Shown in pieces: positions 14,526 through 20,254 of a stretch of DNA of 20,254 bases (positions are counted from its first letter, which is position 1; every line of letters starts with the position of its first letter). The translations under genes were made by a program, and so were the position numbers. This DNA is from Candidatus Segatella caccae (GTDB lineage Bacteria > Bacteroidota > Bacteroidia > Bacteroidales > Bacteroidaceae). The notes under the pieces are model-generated. The model made no database searches and was not told the DNA's origin. It worked only from the letters and a program-made list of their open reading frames with translations. Location: the NCBI GenBank assembly GCA_900556395.1, contig USOQ01000048.1:1-20254 (forward strand), read 5' to 3'.

Positions 14526-15725
14526 TTAGACGATGTATAGATGAAACCCCTTGGCTTCGAGGGCACCCTTAATCTCCTTGACGTGGGAGGCGTCGCGGGT
14601 CTCCATGGTGAGGCGTAGCACGCATGAGTTGACTTTCTGTCGGTTGGCAGAGCGATCGTGGTGAACGCCTGTGATGTTGCCACCCAAGCTGGCGATGACG
14701 GAGCATACCTCTACGAGTTCGCCAGGCTTGTCGTCGAGCTCCATCTCGATGGTGCAGAGACGTCCGCTTTTGGCGAGTCCACGGGTGATGACGCGATTGA
14801 GGATAGTCACATCGATGTTGCCGCCACTAACGATGCAGATGGTCTTCTTGCCCTTGATGGGCACCTTGTTGTACATCACTGCTGCCACACTGGCTGCTCC
14901 TGCACCCTCGGCTACCATCTTCTCGCTCTCGATGAGTTTGAGGATGGCTGCGCATATCTCGTCTTCGCTCACGGTGACAATCTCGTCAACGTACTTGGAG
15001 CAAGTCTCGAAGGTGAGCTTTCCTGGCTCCTTCACAGCGATGCCATCGGCCACGGTGGCTACGGAGGGGAGTTTCTCTTGCTTGTGGTCGTGAAGGCTTT
15101 GCACCATGCTGGCTGCGCCTTCAGCCTGTACACCATAGATCTTGACCTTGGGGTTGAGCGACTTGATGGCGAAGGCGATGCCTGAGATGAGTCCGCCACC
15201 GCCTACGGGGACAACGACGGCTTCGACGTCGGGCAGCTGGTCGAGGAGCTCGAGGCCTATGGTGCCTTGTCCGGCTATGACGTTCTCGTCGTCGAAGGGG
15301 TGGACGAAGGTATAGCCGTGTTGGTCGCGCAACTCGAGGGCTTTCTGATAGGCATCGTCGTAGACGCCTGGCACGAGGCATACCTCGGCTCCTAAGCGCT
15401 TGGTGGCTTCTACCTTAGAGATGGGGGCACCCTCGGGCAGGCAGATAAGGCTCTTCACGCCTATGGCTGTGGCGCCTAATGCAACGCCCTGTGCGTGGTT
15501 GCCTGCGGAGCAGGCTATCACTCCCTTCTGTTGTTCTTCGGGGGTGAGTTGCGATATCTTGTAGTAGGCTCCTCGCACCTTAAATGATCCTGTCATCTGT
15601 AGACACTCGGGTTTCAGATAGACGTCACTCTCTGGGTTGATTCGTGGGGTGTGAACCAGCTCAGTCTTTCTTATCACTTTGCTCAGCACGAAGCGAGCTT
15701 TGTAGAAATTGTCAAGCTGTAACAT
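14526..15725 (-). CDS. ilvA: threonine ammonia-lyase (threonine dehydratase) with C-terminal ACT domain
   Basis: The 399-residue PLP enzyme deaminates threonine (and serine) to 2-oxobutyrate, the first step to isoleucine. The PLP lysine is K49 in TGSFKVRGAYYK, and the phosphate-binding glycine loop VGGGGLISG is at about 174-182. SAGNHAQGVA (about 73-82) is the substrate-binding loop. A single ACT-type domain fills about residues 325-399, the short form near 400 residues, unlike the 514-residue E. coli IlvA with two regulatory domains. Whether the role is biosynthetic or catabolic (TdcB-like) cannot be fixed from sequence; the ACT domain suggests allosteric control by an amino acid. The upstream region is occupied by a family A repeat starting 8 bases before the ATG, so its leader may be structured. 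Confidence 0.9.
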   Translation of the reverse strand: MLQLDNFYKARFVLSKVIRKTELVHTPRINPESDVYLKPECLQMTGSFKVRGAYYKISQLTPEEQQKGVIACSAGNHAQGVALGATAIGVKSLICLPEGAPISKVEATKRLGAEVCLVPGVYDDAYQKALELRDQHGYTFVHPFDDENVIAGQGTIGLELLDQLPDVEAVVVPVGGGGLISGIAFAIKSLNPKVKIYGVQAEGAASMVQSLHDHKQEKLPSVATVADGIAVKEPGKLTFETCSKYVDEIVTVSEDEICAAILKLIESEKMVAEGAGAASVAAVMYNKVPIKGKKTICIVSGGNIDVTILNRVITRGLAKSGRLCTIEMELDDKPGELVEVCSVIASLGGNITGVHHDRSANRQKVNSCVLRLTMETRDASHVKEIKGALEAKGFHLYIV

Positions 15726-15732
15726 AATTATA

Positions 15733-15928
15733 TTTAGTGTTTAGTGTTTACTTGGCAGGTTCTTGAGTTGCTTACGGGGGGCTTGCACTGGGGAGGGCGT
15801 GGCATCTTGCCCGCCCGTCATCATCCTGCTAAATATATTTTTACAATACCTTTTCTTGGTGTTTATGGGCGGGCAAGATGTCGCGCCCTCCTCAGTAAAC
15901 ACCAAACATAAACATTGCCTCCCCAGTA
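15733..15928. repeat. family A repeat, full inverted element (about 195 bp)
   Basis: This is the most complete family A copy. Outer arms TTTAGTGTTTAC (left) and GTAAACACCAAACAT (right) are inverted. Inside are two opposed REP-like hairpins: GGGCG at 15795 through CGCCC at 15816, and its mirror GGGCG at 15867 through CGCCC at 15888. In the mirror copy the loop reads AAGAT and one pair has become a wobble, so the fold is kept. It lies between the HAD phosphatase and ilvA. Confidence 0.75.
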
Positions 15929-15960
15929 CATTCCTGCGTGTGAGCTGCGGAGGCAGAACT

Positions 15961-16785
15961 CTACATCCCGAAGTGTGTGAGAGCTGCTGCCACACCGTCT
16001 TCCTCATTAGAGAGGGTGATGTAGTCGGCTTGCGCTCTTACTTCTGGGGCTGCGTTGGCCATGGCGACGCCCATGCCTGCCAGCTGCAGCATGCTGAGGT
16101 CGTTGTATCCATCGCCAAAGGCTATCATGTCGGCAGGGGTGAGGTTGACCTTCGCTAAGAGTCGCAGGAGCGACTGTGCCTTGTCGATGCCTTTTGGTAC
16201 GAGTTCGAGGAAGAAGGGCGCTGAGCGAAACACGTCCATACCATAGGGGCTGAGTCGCTGGCTGAGGTCTTCTTCTGCCTGTATCATCTGTGCGGGGTCG
16301 CCTGTCATGAGCAGTTTGGTGGGGTTGGGCTCTATGTGTTGCAACAGGTTGTCAACGTGTCGGATGTCCATCTTGTTGATGCGTGACTCTTCCTTGACAT
16401 AGGAGTCGTCGGGGGCTTCGGTGATAATCTCGTTGCCGGCATAGCCCAAGAGGGCGTGTCCTGAGAGTTTGGCGTACTCGTAGATGACGGGGATGGCGGG
16501 TTGTGGCAGATGTTGCGAGAAACATTCCTGCTGTGTGCTCCAGTCTACTATCTTACCTCCGTTGTACGACAGAATGTATCCGCCGTGTGTGTCGAGGTGT
16601 AGTTCTTGGGCGAGGGGAGCAATGCCATAGGTGGGACGTCCTGAGGCGAGTACGATGATGGCGCCCTTTTCTTGCGCTGCAAGTAGTGTTCTGAGGGTCA
16701 GGGGCGTTATCTCCTTGTCGTGGTTGGTGAGTGTCCCATCCAGGTCGAGCGCTATGATGCGGTAGGGCAAGTGTTGTTGTGTCAT
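15961..16785 (-). CDS. Cof-type HAD-IIB phosphatase
   Basis: This 274-residue cytoplasmic hydrolase of the haloacid dehalogenase superfamily has motif I at ALDLDGTLT, with D14 as nucleophile and D16 as general acid. Motif II is in VLASGRPTYG (about 55-64). Motif IV is FGDGYNDLSMLQLAGMGVAM, where GDGxND supplies the magnesium-binding acids. The large type IIB cap lies between (about 85-190), marking the Cof family, which dephosphorylates sugar phosphates, flavin precursors or cofactors such as pyridoxal phosphate. The substrate is not predictable. It has its own -7 element. A large repeat separates it from ilvA, so it is unlikely to share a simple operon with it. Confidence 0.9.
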   Translation of the reverse strand: MTQQHLPYRIIALDLDGTLTNHDKEITPLTLRTLLAAQEKGAIIVLASGRPTYGIAPLAQELHLDTHGGYILSYNGGKIVDWSTQQECFSQHLPQPAIPVIYEYAKLSGHALLGYAGNEIITEAPDDSYVKEESRINKMDIRHVDNLLQHIEPNPTKLLMTGDPAQMIQAEEDLSQRLSPYGMDVFRSAPFFLELVPKGIDKAQSLLRLLAKVNLTPADMIAFGDGYNDLSMLQLAGMGVAMANAAPEVRAQADYITLSNEEDGVAAALTHFGM

Positions 16786-16811
16786 ATCTTTTGCTTTATT
16801 TTTGTCTTTTG

Positions 16812-16819
16812 CAAAGATA
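16812..16819 (-). promoter_or_regulatory. -7 promoter element of the HAD phosphatase
   Basis: TATCTTTG on the minus strand matches TAnnTTTG, 26 bases before the ATG. A TTTC-like sequence about 20 bases upstream could be a weak -33 element. Confidence 0.55.
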
Positions 16820-16913
16820 CTGCAAAAATCTGATTAAGCGAAAAGATTCAAATTTATTTTGTTTCTTAGCGTAAAGTTTTTATTCGGAGGTTTTCTTGCG
16901 GGGGAGGAGGAAT

Positions 16914-17073
16914 TAATGTTTGCTGGCAGGCTCGTGAGTTGCTTACGGGAGCTTGCACTGGGGAGGGCGTGGCATCTTGCCCGCCCGTCATCAGCAGGGA
17001 AAGCTATTTTCTTTTTGTAATATTATAACTCGTGAGTTTATTTACGGGCTGGCAAGATGCTACGACCTCTCTA
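16914..17073. repeat. family A repeat, partly degraded full-length copy
   Basis: The first 85 bases match the copy at 15733 closely, with the GC hairpin at 16965-16986 identical. The mirror half (17044-17073) has drifted: GGCTGGCAAGATGCTACGAC no longer folds as well. The right outer arm is not recognisable. Confidence 0.65.
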
Positions 17074-17255
17074 ATGGCATTACACACTCTCTCTCTTAAA
17101 TAGAAGAAGAGGTTATTATGTATAAGAGAGGGAAATGCTTGCATCGTCGCAAGTTGATAGAGCTATTTAATAGTCTGCGAGGAGGAATAAGAGAAAAATA
17201 CTTGGTTTTTATCATTAAAAATCGTCAATATGATAGTCATTTGCCAATATTTTTG

Positions 17256-17263
17256 TAATTTTG
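17256..17263 (+). promoter_or_regulatory. -7 promoter element of glnN
   Basis: TAATTTTG followed by C matches the consensus, 30 bases before the ATG. A TTTG at 17240 is too close to be a standard -33 element. Confidence 0.55.
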
Positions 17264-17293
17264 CACCGCAAACAATAAACAAACAATAAAAGA

Positions 17294-19483
17294 ATGGCTA
17301 ATTTGAGATTTGAGGTTGTAGCCGAGGCCTTCAAGAAAAGACCTGTAGAGGTGGAAACTCCTAAGACAAGACCTTCGGAGTATTTCGCAAAGTATGTATT
17401 CAACCGCCAGAAGATGTATAAGTATCTTCCGTCTGATGTCTACGAGAAACTCATCGACGTGATAGATAATGGAACTCGTCTGGACCGTTCCATCGCCGAC
17501 GCTGTGGCTGCCGGCATGAAACTGTGGGCAGAAGAGAACGGCGTGACTCATTATACACACTGGTTTCAGCCCCTCACAGAGGGTACTGCAGAGAAGCACG
17601 ATGCCTTCGTGGAGCATGATGGCAAGGGCGGTATGATAGAAGAGTTCTCGGGCAAACTGCTCGTACAGCAGGAGCCTGACGCGAGCTCGTTCCCTAATGG
17701 CGGTATTCGCAACACCTTCGAGGCTCGAGGCTATTCGGCTTGGGATCCTACTTCGCCTGTCTTCATCATCGACGACACGCTGTGTATTCCTACTATCTTT
17801 ATCTCTTACACGGGTGAGGCTTTGGACTACAAGGCTCCGCTGTTGCGCTCGCTCCATTCGCTGAGTGAGGCTGCTACTGATGTGTGCCATTACTTCTATC
17901 CACAGGTCAAGAAGGTGCAGACCAACCTGGGTTGGGAGCAGGAATACTTCCTTGTAGACGAGAGTCTTTATTCGGCTCGTCCCGACTTGATGCTTACTGG
18001 TAGAACACTCATGGGACACGACTCTGCTAAGAACCAGCAGATGGACGACCATTACTTCGGTACGATTCCTGAGCGCGTACAGGCTTTTATGAAAGACCTG
18101 GAGATTCAGGCTCTCGAATTGGGTATTCCTTGCAAGACTCGTCACAACGAGGTGGCACCCAACCAGTTTGAGTTGGCTCCTATCTACGAGGAGTGCAATC
18201 TGGCTGTCGACCACAATATGCTCCTCATGAGTCTGATGAAGCGTGTGGCTCATAAGCACAGTTTCCGTGTGTTGCTGCATGAGAAACCTTTTGCAGGTGT
18301 TAACGGTTCGGGTAAGCACAACAACTGGAGTCTTTGCACTGATACAGGTGTGCTGCTCCATGCTGCTGGCAAGACACCTGAAGACAACCTTCGCTTCGTG
18401 GTGTTTATCGTAGAAACCTTGATGGGTGTATATAAGCATAATGGTTTGCTCAAGGCTTCCATCATGAGTGCTACCAATGCGCATCGCCTGGGCGCCAATG
18501 AGGCGCCTCCTGCCATCATCTCTTCTTTCTTGGGTAAGCAGCTCACCGATCTGCTCGACCATATCGAGAAAGCTGACAAGGATGAACTCTTCGCGCTGGC
18601 AGGCAAGAAGGGAGTGAAACTCGATATTCCTGAGATTCCTGAGTTGATGATCGACAACACCGACCGCAACCGCACTTCGCCTTTCGCCTTCACGGGCAAT
18701 CGTTTCGAGTTCCGTGCCGTGGGCAGCGAGGCCAACTGTGCATCGTCGCTCATCGTGCTGAATGCTGCTGTAGCTGAGGCTCTGCAGAACTTCAAGTGTC
18801 GTGTGGATGCGCTCATCGCCAAGGGCGAGGATAAGACTTCAGCTATCATCGATGTTGTGCGCGAGGATATCAAGACTTGTAAACCTATCCGCTTTGACGG
18901 CAATGGCTATAGCGATGAGTGGAAAGAAGAAGCACAGAAGCGTGGCTTAGACTGCGAGGCTTCTTGCCCTGTTGTTTTCGACCGCTATCTCGATAAAGAC
19001 AGCATCGATATGTTTGCCAAGACTAATGTGATGAGCGAAAGCGAGCTGAAGGCACGCAACGAGGTGAAATGGGAAATCTACACCAAGAAGATTCAGATAG
19101 AGGCGCGTGTGATGGGCGACTTGACAATGAATCACATCATACCTGTAGCTACTCACTATCAGAGCCGTCTGGCCAAGAATGTGGAAGGCATGATTAATAT
19201 CTTTGGTGGCGAGGAAGGACAGAAACTCACGGCTCGCAACGTGAAGATTATCCGCGAGATCGCTGAGCGCACACAGGTTATCGAGACAGGTGTTGAGGCG
19301 CTGGTTAATGCTCGTAAGGTAGCCAACAAGATAGAGAGCGAGCGCGAGAAAGCCGTGGCTTACCACGACACTGTGGCGCCCAAGATGGAGGAGATACGTT
19401 ATCAGATTGATAAGCTCGAACTTCTCGTGGCCGACGAACTTTGGACATTGCCTAAGTATCGTGAACTGTTGTTCATCAGATAA
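17294..19483 (+). CDS. glnN: type III glutamine synthetase
   Basis: The 729-residue enzyme makes glutamine from glutamate, ammonia and ATP in the cytoplasm. Length equals that known for the Bacteroides fragilis GSIII (729) and is far above type I (about 450-470). An N-terminal GSIII-specific region carries VTHYTHWFQPLTEGTAEKHD (about 83-102). The catalytic core has NQFELAPIYEECNLAVDHN, the ATP-site GVNGSGKHNNWSL, and NRTSPFAFTGNRFEFRAVGS, which contains the substrate and ATP arginines. The C-terminal 170 residues are helical, as in other GSIII proteins. The ATG at 17294 follows a short A-rich leader. It has its own promoter and a strong terminator at 19510, so it is monocistronic. No P-II gene is adjacent. 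Confidence 0.96.
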   Translation: MANLRFEVVAEAFKKRPVEVETPKTRPSEYFAKYVFNRQKMYKYLPSDVYEKLIDVIDNGTRLDRSIADAVAAGMKLWAEENGVTHYTHWFQPLTEGTAEKHDAFVEHDGKGGMIEEFSGKLLVQQEPDASSFPNGGIRNTFEARGYSAWDPTSPVFIIDDTLCIPTIFISYTGEALDYKAPLLRSLHSLSEAATDVCHYFYPQVKKVQTNLGWEQEYFLVDESLYSARPDLMLTGRTLMGHDSAKNQQMDDHYFGTIPERVQAFMKDLEIQALELGIPCKTRHNEVAPNQFELAPIYEECNLAVDHNMLLMSLMKRVAHKHSFRVLLHEKPFAGVNGSGKHNNWSLCTDTGVLLHAAGKTPEDNLRFVVFIVETLMGVYKHNGLLKASIMSATNAHRLGANEAPPAIISSFLGKQLTDLLDHIEKADKDELFALAGKKGVKLDIPEIPELMIDNTDRNRTSPFAFTGNRFEFRAVGSEANCASSLIVLNAAVAEALQNFKCRVDALIAKGEDKTSAIIDVVREDIKTCKPIRFDGNGYSDEWKEEAQKRGLDCEASCPVVFDRYLDKDSIDMFAKTNVMSESELKARNEVKWEIYTKKIQIEARVMGDLTMNHIIPVATHYQSRLAKNVEGMINIFGGEEGQKLTARNVKIIREIAERTQVIETGVEALVNARKVANKIESEREKAVAYHDTVAPKMEEIRYQIDKLELLVADELWTLPKYRELLFIR

Positions 19484-19509
19484 TCGGTTGGCTATATAAT
19501 ATAATAAGG

Positions 19510-19545
19510 TATGGTTCGCATCTCGGATGCGGACCATATTTTTTT
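19510..19545 (+). terminator. strong intrinsic terminator of glnN
   Basis: TATGGT and CGCATC (19510-19522, with a T-G wobble between them) pair with GATGCG and ACCATA (19526-19538) around the loop TCG, giving a 13-bp stem followed by seven T residues. Confidence 0.93.
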
Positions 19546-19567
19546 GCACGAAACACCCATTAAAAAT

Positions 19568-19623
19568 GAAAGTACTTTCGTTGGCTGTTGAAAGTACTTT
19601 CGATGACCATCGCAAGTATGTTC
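19568..19623. repeat. array of 12-bp palindromes at exact 22-bp spacing
   Basis: GAAAGTACTTTC occurs at 19568-19579 and 19590-19601, each a perfect palindrome. GCAAGTATGTTC at 19612-19623 is a decayed third copy. The starts are 22 bases apart, about two helical turns. CGATG-ac-CATCG at 19601-19612 lets copies two and three fold into one long hairpin, followed by a T7 run. Confidence 0.7.
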
Positions 19624-19676
19624 ATTTTTTTAGGAGTGTTTTCTTTGTTTTTACGGGTTGTGGTTTAACGATTTTA

Positions 19677-19802
19677 GTTGACCACTTTACGCTTTATTGA
19701 TAATACGAGTTGACTCAGTTATTACTTATTTATAATTCACGTTGACTCTCTTAATTTTTAGTCATATTATAGTTGACTACTTGTATAGATATTGAATTTT
19801 TC
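19677..19802 (+). repeat. four degenerate direct repeats of about 32 bp, each starting GTTGAC
   Basis: GTTGAC occurs at 19677, 19709, 19741 and 19772, that is, steps of 32, 32 and 31 bases. Beyond GTTGAC the units share a loose pattern (pyrimidine, then TTA or TTT, then TATT and ATA in the AT-rich half), so they look like an old tandem array. Confidence 0.6.
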
Positions 19803-19922
19803 GAATTAAACGTCAATCCCTGATGTAGGGAAAAACGATGAGTTAAATTTAAAATTAAGTTAAATATACATAAAAAAGAAGCTATGAGAATTATAACTCA
19901 CACATAATCAAATAAAAATGTG

Positions 19923-19930
19923 TAATTTTG
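19923..19930 (+). promoter_or_regulatory. -7 promoter element of rplM
   Basis: TAATTTTG followed by C matches the consensus. Transcription would start near 19937, giving a leader of about 150 nt. No -33 TTTG was seen. Confidence 0.55.
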
Positions 19931-19936
19931 CAGTCC

Positions 19937-20085
19937 GATTATTTGCGGGGATACACTTAGAGTCCCCAGGATAGCGTGTGTTAATAGCAATCTCCTGTGG
20001 CCGGGAATTGTGGTTAGTGAATCACCTATCTAAAAGTGAGTAAAAAGATTTAAAAACGTTTTTTAGTAGTAATTTAAAAATTAAA
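19937..20085 (+). promoter_or_regulatory. possibly structured 5' leader of rplM
   Basis: Three candidate helices follow one another: GGGGA (19947-19951) with TCCCC (19963-19967), AGGA (19968-19971) with TCCT (19993-19996), and GTGGTT with AATCAC (20010-20025) around the tetraloop AGTG. An unstructured A/T-rich stretch then leads to the ATG. Long leaders before ribosomal protein operons often bind the encoded protein; here that is inference. Confidence 0.4.
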
Positions 20086-20254
20086 ATGGACACATTAAGT
20101 TTCAAGACTATCTCCGTAAACAAGGAGACAGCTAAGAAAGAGTGGGTTGTAATCGACGCAACAGACCAAGTTGTTGGTCGTCTTTGCTCTAAGGTAGCAA
20201 AGTTGCTTCGCGGTAAGTACAAGCCAACTTTCACTCCACACGTAGATTGTGGTG
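20086..20254 (+). CDS. rplM: 50S ribosomal protein L13 (5' part, cut by window end)
   Basis: The first 56 codons read MDTLSFKTISVNKETAKKEW, then VVIDATDQVVGRLCSKVAKL and LRGKYKPTFTPHVDCG. This is the standard N-terminus of L13, an early-assembling large-subunit protein that binds 23S rRNA. W-VVIDA-x-x-x-VVGRL-x-S-x-VAK-L-LRGK is the family signature. In Bacteroidales rplM is usually followed by rpsI and often rpsB and tsf, which would lie beyond the window. ATG 20086 is the only plausible start. The gene reads along the G-rich strand of this half of the window, as expected for a highly expressed gene on the leading strand. Confidence 0.93.
   Translation, partial: MDTLSFKTISVNKETAKKEWVVIDATDQVVGRLCSKVAKLLRGKYKPTFTPHVDCG

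Larger units (their letters stand above)
16786..17293. other. intergenic region with promoter, family A repeat and stem-loops
   Basis: This 508-base gap between divergent genes holds the phosphatase promoter, a degraded family A element, two stem-loops and the glnN promoter. The stem-loops are CTCTCTTA (17091-17098) with TAAGAGAG (17123-17130), and CTTGC (17138-17142) with GCAAG (17149-17153). They lie upstream of the glnN -7 element, so they belong to another transcript or to DNA-level control. No ORF was supported. Confidence 0.5.
19484..20085. other. 602-base gap between glnN and rplM
   Basis: This AT-rich gap contains the glnN terminator, an array of 12-bp palindromes (19568-19623), an array of four GTTGAC repeats (19677-19802), a small hairpin TCCCT-gatgt-AGGGA (19817-19831), the rplM promoter and a structured leader. 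I found no supported ORF in it. Confidence 0.6.

Noticed and set aside
15825..15850. ilvA promoter inside the family A element (TATATTTA)
   Set aside because: One mismatch at the key G and no -33 element; in AT-rich DNA this is weak.
19677..19802. Phased GTTGAC repeats read as a CRISPR array
   Set aside because: The shared core is only 6 bases, the 'spacers' resemble each other, and no cas genes are present.

Overview
The window looks like chromosomal DNA of a Bacteroidales bacterium, most probably Prevotellaceae. Three things point there. Several genes are preceded by the Bacteroidetes-type promoter (TTTG, about 19 bases, TAnnTTTG) rather than a sigma-70 promoter. There are no strong Shine-Dalgarno sites, and start regions are A-rich. 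The protein set also fits: a 729-residue type III glutamine synthetase, a RluA-family synthase with a long N-terminal extension, and a secreted protein ending in a Prevotella-like GQRV...GKKIIRK tail. The species cannot be fixed from sequence reading alone. No tRNA, rRNA, CRISPR array, insertion sequence or phage gene was recognised.

Layout. Positions 1-3,330 hold a PfkB-family sugar kinase (-) and, divergent from it, an AspT/YidE-type membrane transporter (+). Positions 3,332-6,002 hold an extended RluA-family pseudouridine synthase (-) and a divergent EamA/DMT exporter (+). Rubrerythrin (+) follows at 6,275. A minus-strand cluster then reads as a small membrane protein, a DacB-type penicillin-binding protein with a 4-base overlap, and MutY. 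L-aspartate oxidase NadB (+) ends in a strong terminator at 11.8 kb. Next come an AT-rich secreted Ig-like protein and a 58-60 residue acidic peptide of unknown role (11.9-13.9 kb). On the minus strand follow a Cof-type HAD phosphatase, threonine dehydratase IlvA and RidA, where RidA removes the reactive imine that IlvA makes. Glutamine synthetase III (+) is next. The window closes with the start of rplM (ribosomal protein L13) behind a possibly structured leader.

Most of the genes are ordinary housekeeping genes. The less usual content lies between them. Two dispersed repeat families occupy gene ends. Family B is about 170 bp, with imperfect terminal inverted repeats and internal 9-bp GAAGTTAAA periodicity. 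Family A has a REP-like GC-rich hairpin with a bulged T, framed by TGTTTAGTGTTTAC inverted arms. The glnN-rplM gap carries two regular arrays: 12-bp palindromes at 22-bp spacing and GTTGAC repeats at 31-32-bp spacing. The plus strand is C-rich up to about 11.75 kb and G-rich from about 14 kb whichever way genes point. That pattern would fit a nearby replication origin or a rearrangement junction.

How the genes work together: IlvA with RidA is a clear metabolic pair. Rubrerythrin (peroxide reduction) and MutY (8-oxoG repair) both serve oxidative stress but do not appear co-transcribed. The remaining genes look like neighbours without a shared pathway.
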